Source: Sepiola atlantica (Eukaryota; Mollusca; Cephalopoda; Sepiida; Sepiolidae). Taken from it: a stretch of DNA of 64,000 nt. The first letter of the stretch is position 1; every line of letters begins with the position of its first letter. The DNA is taken from contig OY744531.1 of NCBI GenBank assembly GCA_963556195.1, positions 103,404,642-103,468,641 on the forward strand, given 5' to 3'. Shown here one piece after another: positions 21,675 to 33,949 of this stretch. The notes beneath the pieces are model-generated. The model did no database searches, was not told the DNA's origin, and saw only the letters and a list, made by a program, of their open reading frames with translations. The position numbers and the translations under genes are program-made.

Positions 21675-24210
21675 TCGATGCTGTTACAGCACTGTAAAAT
21701 TCGATGTTTTATGCTGTTACAGTACTGTAAAATTCGATGTTTTATGCTGTTACAGCACTGTAAAATTCGATGTTTTATGCTGTTACAGTACTGTAAAATT
21801 CGATGTTTTATGCTGTTACATCACTGTAAAATTCGATGTTTTATGCTGTTACAGCATTGTAAAATTCGATGTTTTATGCTGTTACATCTCTGTAAAATTC
21901 GATGTTTTATGCTGTTACATCACTGTAAAATTCGATGTTTTATGCTGTCATAGCACTGTAAAATTCGATGTTTTATACTGTTACAGCACTGTAAAATTCG
22001 ATGTTTTATGCTGTTACAGTACTGTAAAATTCGATGTTTTATGCTGTTACAGCATTGTAAAATTCGATGTTTTATGCTGTTACAGCATTGTAAAATTCGA
22101 TGTTTTATGCTGTTACATCACTGTAAAATTCGATGTTTTATGCTGTTACAGCACTGTAAAATTCGATGTTTTATGCTGTTACAACACTGTAAAATTAGAT
22201 CTTTTATGCTGTTACAGCACTGTAAAATTCGATGTTTTATGCTGTTACATCACTGTAAAATTAGATCGTTTATTGCTGTTACATCACTGTAAAATTCGAT
22301 GTTTTATGCTGTTACAGCATTGTAAAATTCGATGTTTTATGCTGTTACAGCACTGTAAAATTCGATGTTTTATGTTGTTACAGCACTGTAAAATACGATG
22401 TTTTATGCTGTTACAGCGCTGTAAAATTCGATGTTTTATGCTGTTACAGCACTGTAAAATTCGATGTTTTATGCTGTTACAGCACTGTAAAATTCAATGT
22501 TTTATGCTGTCACAGCACTGTAAAATTCGATGTTTTATGCTGTTACAGCACTGTAAAATTCGATGTTTTATGCTGTTACAGCACTGTAAAATTCGATGTT
22601 TTATGCTGTTACAGCACTGTAAAATTCGATGTTCTATGCTGTTACAGCACTATAAAATTCGATGTTCTATGCTGTTACAGCACTGTAAAATTCGATGTTT
22701 TATGATGTTACAGCACTATAAAATTCGATGTTCTATGCTGTCACAGCACTGTAAAATTCGATGTTTTATGATGTTACAGCACTGTAAAATTCGATGTTTT
22801 ATGCTGTTACAGCACTGTAAAATTCGATGTTCTATGCTGTCATAGCACTGTAAAATTCGATGTTTTATGATGTTACAGCACTGTAAAATACGATGTTTTA
22901 TGATGTTACAGCACTATAAAATTCGATGTTCTATGCTGTCACAGCACTGTAAAATTCGATGTTTTATGATGTTACAGCACTGTAAAATTCGATGTTTTAT
23001 GCTGTTACAGCACTGTAAAATTCGATGTTCTATGCTGTTACAGCACTGTAAAATTCGATGTTTTATGATGTTACAGCACTATAAAATTCGATGTTTTATG
23101 ATGTTACAGCACTGTAAAATTCGATGTTTTATGATGTTACAGTACTGTAAAATTCGATGTTTTATGCTGTTACAGCACTGTAAAATTCGATGTTTTATGC
23201 TGTTACAGCACTATAAAATTCGATGTTTTATGCTGTTACAGCACTGTAAAATTCGATGTTTTATGATGTTACAGCACTGTAAAATTCGATGTTTTATGAT
23301 GTTACAGCACTGTAAAATTCGATGTTCTATGCTGTTACAGCACTGTAAAATTCGATGTTTTATGATGTTACAGCACTGTAAAATTCGATGTTTTATGATG
23401 TTACGGCACTGTAAAATTCGATGTTCTACGATGTTACAGCACTATAAAATTCGATGTTTTATGCTGTTACAGCACTGTAAAATTCGATGTTTTATGATGT
23501 TACAGCACTGTAAAATTCGATGTTTTATGATGTTACAGCACTGTAAAATTCGATGTTCTATGATGTTACAGCACTATAAAATTCGATGTTTTATGATGTT
23601 ACAGCACTGTAAAATTCGATGTTTTATGCTGTTACAGCACTGTAAAATTCGATGTTCTATGATGTTACAGCACTGTAAAAATCGATGTTTTATGCTGTTA
23701 CAGCACTATAAAATTCGATGTTTTATGCTGTTACAGCACTGTAAAATTCGATGTTTTATGATGTTACAGCACTGTAAAATTCGATGTTTTATGATGTTAC
23801 AGCACTGTAAAATTCGATGTTTTATGATGTTACGGCACTGTAAAATTCGATGTTTTATGCTGTTACCGCACTGTAAAATTCGATGTTCTATGCTGTTACA
23901 GCACTGTAAAATTCGATGTTCTATGCTGTTACAGCACTATAAAATTCGATGTTCTATGATGTTACAGCACTATAAAATTCGATGTTTTATGCTGTTACAG
24001 CACTGTAAAATTCGATGTTTTATGATGTTACAGCACTGTAAAATTCGATGTTCTATGATGTTACAGCACTGTAAAATTCGATGTTTTATGCTGTTACAGC
24101 ACTGTAAAATTCGATGTTCTATGATGTTACAGCACTATAAAATTCGATGTTTTATGCTGTTACAGCACTGTAAAATTCGATGTTTTATGATGTTACAGCA
24201 CTGTAAAATT
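21675..24210. repeat. 33-bp satellite with TTACAGCACTGTAA dyad
   Basis: About 77 copies of a 33-bp unit, GCTGTTACAGCACTG followed by TAAAATTCGATGTTTTAT. Each unit holds a dyad, TTACAG-CA-CTGTAA. Because 33 = 3 x 11, an MLLQHCKIRCF-type frame stays open, including 489 codons at 22867-24336. Unit variants are regional: ATGCTGTTACATCAC is mainly 5', and ATGATGTTACAG and GATGTTCTATG are mainly 3' of ~22640. That fits local amplification. I do not call it coding. Confidence 0.96.
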
Positions 24211-24335
24211 ACATATACACATAGCCAGCTTCCCGGTGAGACCGACCAAAACATTCCGGGAAAAGTTGACGGAATACTCGCAGTAAACCGGAAAAAAACA
24301 GATAGGCTTTTCTATCTTCCCCACGTCTTATTTTA

Positions 24336-24957
24336 GACTTGCGGCAAATGGGACATTATAGTTAACAGCGAAAAAAGGGTAAAACAACAAATATTCAACA
24401 AACAACTTTTACCAAACGCAAGAAAACTTTCGTTTCTACCTATAAGCATATTTTTTTGTTCTTCTGAAAGTGTTTTAAGTGTTTTTCATCTCAATATAAG
24501 TTTTCATTTTTATTTTAATATAAGGTTTCGTTCAAATCGTCTATCGTTAGCGTCGCCATTTCATAATGGCAAATGACCGCAATCACCAAAGTTTGATCGA
24601 TGTTTTTTTTGTCTTTTGGGATGAAAACACAAGCAAATAACTGTTCCAAATGCAATAACATTTACTTTTCTGCCTAATTTAAAAGAGAGATGAGGAAAAC
24701 GTAAAAGTAATAAAACTTCGGTGTTTTTCGGATATTGACGCCAGCCATTTTGGATTATCACTCTAACGAAATACGATTTGTAACGAAAATTTATACTGAC
24801 AGGAATAAACCTTTAAACACTTTCAGAAGAAAAATATATTATGCAAGTTAGTAGAAACGTAACTTTTTTATGCGTTTGGTAACAGTTATTTGTTGAGTAT
24901 TTGTTTTTCACTCCGCTTTTCGCTGTTAAATATAATGCACTTTTACCGGACTTGCTG
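24336..24957. mobile_element. Long-inverted-repeat element
   Basis: About 24340-24480 and 24815-24955 are diverged reverse complements. Shared landmarks are AAGTCCGG/GCGGCAAAT, TTAACAGCGAAAA, TATTCAACAAA, TTTGGTAACAG-like, GTTTCTAC and CTTCTGAAAGTGTTT. The ~330-bp centre has no transposase. It is a non-autonomous DNA element or foldback, older than the others judging by arm divergence. Confidence 0.75.
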
Positions 24958-24959
24958 TC

Positions 24960-25480
24960 TGTGTCGTTATATCTTGACACGCAGCTTTAAATTCTAACCC
25001 TAACCCTAACCCGATTTCTAATGGTAAAATCCTATTTTTTTATCTTAACAAACCTTAGGTGTAATTTTTCAATTTTTGCTATTGCTTTTTTACACACCAC
25101 AACAGTAATATCGTTACAAATATAAGATTATGAGATCTTTTATTTTTTTAACCCCAGAACTCATTCCGTAGACTATCACGAACGAGGGTCCTCGTTTGTT
25201 TCCATTACGTTATTCACCGTTGTGTTTATGTTAGAAGATTTCTATTATCGTTGTCACGGCATACAATTTGATTTCATTGTCATTTCAATGGATTCCCTGA
25301 AATTGAATTTTTCGAGATGCTTCATCTTGTTGCACGAAATGTTAATTCTATTTTCTCTCTATTATTGGCTTTTTCTAGATCGATAAATATTGGAAACGAA
25401 ACTAAACATCTTTAATCAATAAACATCAATCACTTTCAAAACATATTGTATTAGAGAGATTACAGTCAATATTAGTGATA
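24960..25480. other. Unclassified DNA with a short telomeric motif run
   Basis: TAACCCTAACCCTAACCC occurs at about 24997-25014. Otherwise nothing is recognised. Confidence 0.6.
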
Positions 25481-25485
25481 TGATA

Positions 25486-25722
25486 TGTACGGCAATATCA
25501 TGTAGACACACCGGTTCCCGCTAGATAACCGAAGTTAAGGGACATTGAGCCTGGTCAGTCCTTAATGGGTGACCAGTTGGAAAAAACAGGCGTTTTATGT
25601 GGACACCAAGCTATAGACGAATAGCGTGGCGACTATGGCCCAAACCCCTGACTGATAGTCACCAATAAGGTGGGCGGAAATCAGGGAGGGTTTTCTCCTT
25701 CAGTAGTAATAATAATAAACCC
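25486..25722 (+). mobile_element. 5S rRNA-derived SINE (SINE3-like), copy B
   Basis: The plus strand aligns with 5S rRNA from TACGGCAATATCA (5S: TACGGCCATACCA) through CGCTAGATAACCGAAGTTAA, GAGCCTGGTCAGT, AATGGGTGACC and CAGGCGTTTTATG. The body after the head differs from copy A, so it is another family. The 3' end is a trinucleotide tail, AGTAGTAATAATAATAAA, as in many SINEs. I could not define a target-site duplication. Confidence 0.82.
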
Positions 25723-25729
25723 TGATAGT

Positions 25730-26905
25730 CATAGTAATGATTAAGTATAACTGCATGGTTAACAATGTTCACATTGCCTATTATTACACTAAAGCTGAGT
25801 AAATCAACGTTTGTTTCGATTTGTTTTTCCAGTATACCTTAATCACACAAAATACATGTTAAAATATTCCTCAAATGTAGGTTAAATTTTTTTTAAGAAA
25901 AATTTTTTTTTAAATTTTTCTAATTAGCCGCAATTTTCAATTTACTCACAAAGTGGCCGATCCCTTTCTAGTCTTCTGTATATCCCTCTGACTCTACTGT
26001 ATGTGATTTAATGCAGTATCTATCACTCTCGCTTCCGTCACTCTCTCTGTTTATCAACAGTTGTAAATAATAAAGAAAGAAAAGATTAAAAAGAGTGGAA
26101 CAGTCCATTATAAATAAAAGGAAACTAATATTACTATTTGATCTGTACGTGTAGAAGGAAAATGAGAGAGAGAGGTGGGGGAGAGAGAGCAAAGAAACGA
26201 CTTCCAAACAAACTATCTCTGCCCAGGTCTTTATTCCTCGGTCTTTGTCTCAAGCCCATCCTTATCACTTCATCAGATGCTTTCTTTTACCTTCCCATAT
26301 GAAACGGCTATGTTACATCAACTGTTTAACATCTACTAACCGAAGCACTACAACTACTTCGTTACACCGTGCCCATACCATTTCACTCTCCCGTTCGGCA
26401 TACATCTCCCTATACAACATTATTAAATTTATCATAATTTAAAACACATTTTTTAATCAACATTTTAATATTTGATACATTCAATTTTGATATCTGATTT
26501 GTATAATCTCTGCCTCATGCAATCGATTTCAAGTTTCATGCGTTTATCTTCTTGCGATTTTTTAGATGAAGGAAATTAAAAAAAAATGTTTTCTTTTTTT
26601 GTGGTTTTTTTGTTATTCAAGGCAAACATCGATACTACAAAAAATAAAACTGAAAATAAACTAAAATCTATCTTCAAATTTTGCAACTGAATTTGTAAAA
26701 AATAAAATACTTCTATACGAGGGGACCCATGTCTAGCCGAATGATTAATTCTGATTCTGATTTCGTATCTCGATACAAACGGGAAATGGCCAAGCCGTCG
26801 TCGAAAATACCGACATTAAATGAAAAAGAATTCTTAATTTTTACCAGACTTAAATCAATTATTCCTTTGCGTGTATAAATTGGGTTTAATAATTTTGTTT
26901 GTTCA
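25730..26905. other. Unclassified AT-rich DNA
   Basis: A purine/pyrimidine-rich stretch at 26160-26200. Short ORFs without features. Homopolymer A/T runs near 25890-25920 and 26578-26610. Confidence 0.5.
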
Positions 26906-26912
26906 GATTATT

Positions 26913-26986
26913 AAGGTTTTTTAAAAGTTGGAAAAACTTCTTTAACAAAATTGTTAAAGAAGTTTTTACAACTTTTAAAAAACCTT
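26913..26986. repeat. 36-bp-arm hairpin
   Basis: AAGGTTTTTTAAAAGTTG and the following CTTCTTTAACAA are mirrored by TTGTTAAAGAAG and CAACTTTTAAAAAACCTT with a 2-nt loop and one mismatch. It sits directly before the telomere-like tract. Confidence 0.92.
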
Positions 26987-26999
26987 TTTGTGATAGGGT

Positions 27000-27645
27000 A
27001 ATTTTTTAAAAAGCCTTACCCTAACCTTACCCTGATCGCAACCCTAACCCCAACCCAACCGTAATCGCAACCCTAACACTACCCTAACACTAACCCTAAC
27101 CTAACCCTAACCCTAAACCTGACCCTAACCCTGACCCTAACCTACCTCTAACACTAACCCAACCCTAATCGCAACCCTAACCCTAACCCAACCCTAATTG
27201 CAACCTTAACCCGACCCTAACCTTAACCCTAACCAAACCCTAATCTAACCCTAACCCTAACCCTAACCCTAACGTAGCCCTAAACCCTAACCTAACCCTA
27301 ACCCTAACGTAGCCCTAAACCCTAACCTAACCCTAACCCTAACCATAACCATAACCTTAACGCTAACCCTAACCCTAACCTAACCTAACCTTAACCGTAA
27401 TCGCAATCCTAACCCTAATTTAACCCTAATCGAAACCTTAACCCTAACAATACCCTAACCCTAACCTAACCCTAACCTTAACACTAACTCTAACTCTAAT
27501 CCTAACCTTAACCTAACCCTAATCGCAACCCTAACCCTAATTTAACCCTAATCCAAACCCTAACCTAACTCTAACCCGAACCCGAATCGCAACCCTAACC
27601 GTAACCCAAACCTTAATCCTAACCTTAATCGTAACCCTAAACCAA
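27000..27645. repeat. Degenerate interstitial telomeric tract (CCCTAA)n
   Basis: About 640 bp of CCCTAA-derived DNA on the plus strand with many variants (CCTTAA, CCCAAC, CCTGAC, and a recurrent AATCGCAACCCTAA insertion). The orientation is opposite to the TTAGGG satellite at 38570-43027. TTAGGG is the telomere repeat of molluscs and vertebrates. Degeneracy indicates an old interstitial array. Confidence 0.93.
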
Positions 27646-27649
27646 ATCT

Positions 27650-28450
27650 TGTGTAGTTTGTTATTTTAGACATTTTCGCTGCTTTTAAATTGTAAAGTGT
27701 ATTTGCGATTTCCAGTTGGTTCCATTAATCGCGATCGGAAACATTCAGGCCAAGAAGCACAAAAAACATAAAATTTCTTAAATATGATATTTATATTTAT
27801 TATTTATAACCAAAGATATAATATTTTAAAAGTTTTTTATCTGCTTTTCTAGGGTTATAACTATCTAACAGTGACTCTCCCAATCAGCAGTAAAAATTAA
27901 GTTAAAATAACAAATTAATAAACCCTAAACTCGTAAAAAGTAAAATCCCATCGATAATTTAAATACAACTCTTTGGGTGGGTTCTTCACTTTTTAAGGCT
28001 TGTTAACTAACTTATTTATTCTTGAAAAATACATTTTTAAGTTATTAAATGGAATATTCAACAATATTTATTTTTTTTAATTAGAGATATAACAAAGCAT
28101 ATGATGAAAAAGTAAACTATAAGATTAATAATTCAATAACTAATTAATAAATCCCTTATTCGTTACTTGGACATTGTTTGGTTCAATATCGAGAAATCCT
28201 GATTCCTTATATATAATCGTATCACAGTCCATAGTTTTCTTCGAATGTCCGGCTTGCTTGACAGGCCGAGCGCTGACTCAAGGCGTTTGCACGGATTATG
28301 GCGATAGAGAGGCGCTTAATTAAATTAAACAAGTTTTTGTCAACTAACTACTGTGTCATCTATTGTTGAAAGATACATTTTAAGTCATCAAATTGAACGA
28401 GTTTTTGTTTTACCTATATTACTGGAAGGTAATTAATACAATCCTATATT
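27650..28450. other. Unclassified AT-rich DNA
   Basis: No open frame above 60 codons, no tandem repeat. Confidence 0.5.
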
Positions 28451-28451
28451 G

Positions 28452-28970
28452 GAAAAAATCCTTCACTGGCTTCAATCAATGGTCTTGAAGTTGAAAAATT
28501 CCCAACGACTTAGAAAAATTGAATATTTATGAACAATATTGATAGAAAAAGTCAAATGTTTTATTAATATGATAAAACCCGTGTCTCAAAAATTCAAAGG
28601 ACCATTGTCTCATATGTTGCTTGCTATCAAAGGAATTTCAACTAATTCGCTATGAAAATACCCATCAATCATGCCATTGACATATTGCCATCGAAAGAAC
28701 ACATTTGTCAACAAAAACAAAATAATTTAGTAATAATTAGTTAATATGCAAAATCATTCCATCTTATTAACTCTTATCCTCGAGTGGCATCTGGCCTTTA
28801 TAAGTGGTGACCATTTTTAGTATAAACAATATTAAATGGCGGTACGTCGAAATCAAAATAAAACATTTGACTTTTTCTATCAATATTGTTCATAAATATT
28901 CAATTTTTCTAAGTCGTTGGGAATTTTTCAACTTCAAGACCATTGATTGAAGCCAGTGAAGGATTTTTTT
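28452..28970. mobile_element. Inverted-repeat element with ~108-bp near-identical arms
   Basis: Left arm 28452-28564 and right arm 28861-28970 look identical as reverse complements over about 108 bp (TTCACTGGCTTCAATCAATG in the left, its complement in the right). The ~295-bp spacer holds the TTATCCTCGAGTGGC motif shared with 10828. No transposase. High arm identity implies recent origin or gene conversion between arms. Confidence 0.85.
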
Positions 28971-28974
28971 CTAT

Positions 28975-30870
28975 TTTCAAATAGCAATTGATACATATAG
29001 TACATGACAAAGTAGGATTTTCTGTAATGATTTCAGGAACTTTGTTTTTTTTAATCTCATTTAGTCAATGTTTTTAAATCATTGTCACATTCTCTTTGTT
29101 TTCAAATGTCAAATAATTGGTTTTCATTTATTGCATTTTTTAGTTAAAATTTTTAATAAGAGGACAACATTTGTTGACAATGTTTGGTTCAGAATGATTA
29201 ACTTCGTTTTCTCTTTCAAGCAAATTTTCAATATTTTTAGATTTAATTTGATTAATTGTGTTTGAAGATTAGCCAGTTTTTTTCCAATATGCAATGTCAT
29301 ACAAATGTAACCAAATGCATACAGCTCTTAATTTGTAGACATGATTCATCAATGTTCGAAGTCTGGGGGGTTGGGAGCCATTTTTATTATGAGTTAGAGT
29401 TTATTGGTGCAGTCAGATTGGCCACAATAATACATATAAGCACTATAAATGCTATAGCATTCTTCATTATTTTCATTTTCTTGCGAATTTCTTTCACAGT
29501 CAAATAAGCTACAATTTCCTGAATTGCTTCATGTATTATTCCGTTTCTAAAAGTTGAGTTATTTCATCAGGACACCCTTCATTAGTGTCAAAAATTCATC
29601 ACCAATGTTTTGATCAATTCTATCTTGACTAATTTATTTATCATTATTTTGATTAGGTGCCAGGATTTTTGCATTTACATTCATTTATTGGACATTGAGT
29701 AGTTTTGAAACACTATTATCTTAAAACATACAATAGGACATAGTCTACTGTATTCATTTTAAATAAAAAGTGCTCATTAGTAAAAGTATGTTACAAATAA
29801 TTCCCGCAATAAACTCTAAACAGTCAATTCTTTTACACATTTTTGACAAAATAATTAACAGTTTTTGCCGTATTTTGATTTTGTTTGAGCATGACATTTC
29901 TAATGCCCAAAGCAAAATTGTATGTGTCCGATTAATTTGACGCCTAACTTGAAAGAGGCATAAATATTCTAGCTTCTGTACCCATGAGGAAACTTCATGT
30001 AGCTATAAATCTAACTTGTCTTCTGATAGAAAATTCTATTGCCTACACTAACCTTACGTGTGGAATCTTGCATTTTTAATCTTATTTTAACACACGCAAC
30101 ATCTCATCTTGTTACAAATTGATACTGATAGTTATCCCCCCGGAGAAAACACAAATTCCAAGCCATCGTCGATTCACAGCCAAAGATTCAAATAGAAATT
30201 GACATCAGATGAGCAATACATGTTAATCCATAAGTTTCTTTAATGTTTTAATAGGATTGTATTAATGTTGACGTTTGCAATTATGTCAAATACATTAAGA
30301 TGTGTTTCATAGGGAATCGGATAAAACATTTGTCAGTTTATACAGAAATGAAAATGATATTTAAAATTATGAAATTGGAATGTATGTCAGTATTAATGAA
30401 GGGAAATGAAACATTTAAACGTCAAGATACAAGACACTGAATATTAATACATTACGGTACGATGTTCTATCTGTTATATTTGTCTGACTCTCACTGGGGT
30501 TTTGTTGTTGGTCCTGTTAAATCAGTAAGAAACACGATAAACATAAAGAAAATAAGAAAGACAATGATCATCATTAATGTAAGGAAGAACATTTACTTAC
30601 GAGAGGAAAAGTGTTGTAGTTGCAGGTGCGTGTGTATATCACATGTTGTAGATTGACCGGTCAAATCAGTAATACCTTTGAAAAATTTATTATCCTGTTT
30701 GGCAAAAAAATATGTTTAATGTCTTTCGTACAGGAATTGCCAGATACAAGAAAAGTATAACGGTCATGTTTAGGTTTTATTGGTATCTTGATCCTGCCTT
30801 GTAGTTTCTGGTAATTATCATCGAGTTTGCGCTCAACATGAGGTAAAATAGCCGTAACGCTATTTCTTGT
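28975..30870. other. Unclassified AT-rich DNA, perhaps decayed coding relic
   Basis: Minus-strand reading gives short fragments such as YLTVKEIRKKMKIMKNA, but no family signature and many stops. No tandem or inverted repeat stands out. Confidence 0.4.
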
Positions 30871-31159
30871 TGTTGCTACAGATGTAAGAATAAGCGAAAT
30901 TGTTTGCTTCTGAGTTTGAACACTAAAACATTATAACAATCGGATTGGTCAGCATTACCCTGTAGACACGCTGTGACAATAAAGAAGAACACTATCCATG
31001 AGGAAAACGTGAGGTGCTTCGCATGTCGTGTATGCAGATTTAAAAAGGGCTTCTCTTCATAGGTGAAGGTGTTTATGGTGGTCTGATTTGCATATGTTAA
31101 TATCGGGTGATATAGATGAAGAGGACAGCTGGGAAGGAGGAGAAGCAATTTTGGATTGG

Positions 31160-31712
31160 AGAGAGAAAGGCAGAGAGAAAGTGGATTACACGAAATTCGG
31201 TTGGAAATTGAATTACAGTCAAAACCTTTGGAGAAAAAGGCAAAAAGTGGGTTGCACGAAATTCGGTTGGAAATTGAATTACAGTCAAAACCTTTGGAGA
31301 GAAAGGCAGAAAGTGGGTTGAACGAAATTCGGTTTGAAATTGAATCACAGTCAAAACTTTTGGAGAGAGAAAGGCAAAAAGTAGGTTGCACGAAATTCGG
31401 TTGGAAATTGAATCACAGTCAAAACTTTTGGAGAGAAAGGCAGAGAGAAAGTGGGTTGCACGAAATTCGGTTGGAAATTTAATCACAGTCAAAACTTTTG
31501 GAGAGAGAAAGGCAGAGAGAAAGTGGGTTGCACGAAATTCGGTTGGAAATTGAACTTCAGTCAAAACTTTTAGAGAGAAAGACAGAGAGAAAGTGGGTTG
31601 CACGAAATTCGATTGGAAATTGAATCACAGTCAACACTTTTGGAGAGAAAGGCAGAGAGAAAGTTGGTTGCACGAAATTCGGTTGGAAATTGAATCACAA
31701 TAAAAACTTTTA
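31160..31712. repeat. 66-72-bp tandem repeat
   Basis: Eight copies of a unit with GTTGCACGAAATTCGGTTGG, then GAATCACAGTCAAAACTTTT and a GAGAGAAAGGCAGAGAGAAAG tract. Anchor positions are 31184, 31251, 31317, 31385, 31455, 31527, 31597 and 31667, so spacing runs 66-72 bp. Length change lies in the GAGA tract. ORFs on both strands are by-products. Confidence 0.95.
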
Positions 31713-31719
31713 AAATATT

Positions 31720-33940
31720 CTTTTATTTTTCTGGCACACTTAGTTAACAGGCGCACCAGGCGGTCAGCAATCAAGCAATCGCACTTGATTTCATCGACTT
31801 CCGGTTAGGTGACTTCTTACTTTAAGGCTGCAACTGAAGCCTTTGCACTAAAAACATGGCCGTCGTTATGTTATGCCCATATGATATTCACACATGCATA
31901 TTTTTATAGTAAATCTAATTGTTACATGAGTGTATAAGAAATATAACTAAAACACGTAAGCTTTAATACATCGTTTGTCGTTTTTGCAGTCCAGTATCAT
32001 ATAAAAGAAAACGAATTGATATTACTTCAAGCAAATACACGAATAGCATTTAGACTGTTATGACCGCCCACTTCAATGTTTCATTTGTTTGTATTTTGGT
32101 ATTAAAACATCCATTCAGGATTGTTATACTGTAACACAGACATGAAGAGAAAATGATGATTGTTTTGAGATCAAAGTTAACATAGCAAATCCTATTCAAT
32201 AGATCGTTTAGAATGGGTTATTTTGTTTGGATTGCGATATTAAATACCGCAAAACGGATTGATATCACATAAAATAGATATCACATAAACACATTTTGAC
32301 ATTAACTAAACAAATCAGATATGACTTGAAGTAAAATGTTACGTAATAATATTCCAACATCGAATCAGGAAAATAAGTTATGACGTAAAGCAGACATTTA
32401 CTCATATTATCCTGAAAGTAATAACGCAACACATATTGACATGAAGTAACATAATAAACTATTATATAATAATATAACGACATTAATGGAAGCAAATAGA
32501 TTTATTTGACGTAAAAGGATATTACGTATTACGATTACGTATTACGTATTACAATTACTACAAAATATAATGAAGTCGGACAAAAATTTCATAATGCTAT
32601 TACTACATTGAATTATGCGAATGGGCATATGACGTAAACAAGAGATGACGTACTACAAGAGTAAATACCCGAATAGAATATGAAATACAGCAGCCATCTC
32701 TACTTATATAGAGTTATGTATGTGTATATGTTTTCATATTTGTATGTACAGGATTCACTCCGAAGCTAATTAATCGATTGTAACAAATTTTGGAACACAT
32801 CTGCCATGCGTAAAAGTGGTAAATGTGGGCTATATATAGTTTGATTTTGTTTTACGCAAAGCGGAAAAAAGGGGGTTGCTGTCCTTCGTGAAAAGTCAGA
32901 TACCTCTAATTGTTAATTTTTATAAATAAGTACTAGACAATAATGAATAAATATTCTTTAAATGTTATTTGGAGTATTTTGAAGAGTTTTTTTTTATGGA
33001 GCATAATATTGAGACAACCTTCCATTTGAAAATCCAAATATTTTAGATTTTTATTAAATTTGATCAGAAGTCATTGGATGCCAATTGAACAAAATTCCAT
33101 GAATTTCAATTTCTACTTTAGACCTCTTAAGCTTAAGCCTTAAATTTGAGATATTTTCCAGAATTAAAATAATTTAATGGATTTTGATCAAACTTAGAAT
33201 AAGGATTCTAGACATAAAGTTAAGTAATATTATATATGAATTTGAATCTTCATCAGGGGACATAATCTTAAGAGGTTTGTCTATGCTCTTCCTTTCTACA
33301 ATTCGTTTAAAATTCTCCATGATGGATTATTTGCTCATCCATATTTACACAAATTGTGAAATGGAGGAAAATACAACGAACGACAGTTGTTTTCGGAGAA
33401 GTAATTTTACCCCTCCTGGGACGGGTATGCTTACAGCTTAATATACGACATCGAATGACACAAATCGGATACAACGTGGATATTATGTAATACTATTGAT
33501 ATCTTACATAACGAAAAGCGGGTTGATATGGAGTAAAGAAGATATTGTACAATACTATTACATTACATAACGCAAAACGGTGATATTACCTAAATCACAT
33601 TTTATGCTATACTATTACGACATTGAAGAACGCAAATGTGATGAGTCATAATGTAATACTTTTTTGACATTAAATGAAGCAGAATTATTTTAATAGAAGG
33701 TAAACAGATACTACACACTGTTTTGGACATTGTGGATACCAATTTCATAAATAAAACACCCTGTTGTCACGAAACCGTTTTCGATGAATCTTTTTTTCCC
33801 TACAGTATTAAATTATAAACACAAACAGATTTCATATGCCGCAATAATGTCGTACTAATAATATTGGTAGAATTATGGACATCCATTTCTCTTGGAATAT
33901 TAGCAAAACATCAAGTCTTTTTTAATGAAGAGATTACAAG
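31720..33940. repeat. Degenerate ~60-bp repeat zone interrupted by an element
   Basis: Around 31990-32690 and 33440-33720 variants of GATATTACGTAATACTATTACGACATT and TAACGCAAA recur at roughly 60-bp spacing, an old minisatellite. Between them, 32720-32960 matches 61495-61720 (GTATGTACARGATTCACTCC, CTAATTAATCGA, AGATACCTCTRA). That marks an interspersed element inserted in the array; its right end may be near 33436. Confidence 0.55.
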
Positions 33941-33949
33941 TTGTGGTTT

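Noticed and set aside
21675..24210. CRISPR-like array
   Set aside because: Repeats are contiguous with no unique spacers, and the DNA is eukaryotic.
22867..24336. 489-codon open frame as a cysteine-repeat protein gene
   Set aside because: It lies wholly in a 33-bp satellite whose length is a multiple of three; no start context, introns or non-repeat domain except a short run-off at the end.
25486..25605. Functional 5S rRNA gene
   Set aside because: Diverged along its length and followed by a SINE body and A-rich tail.
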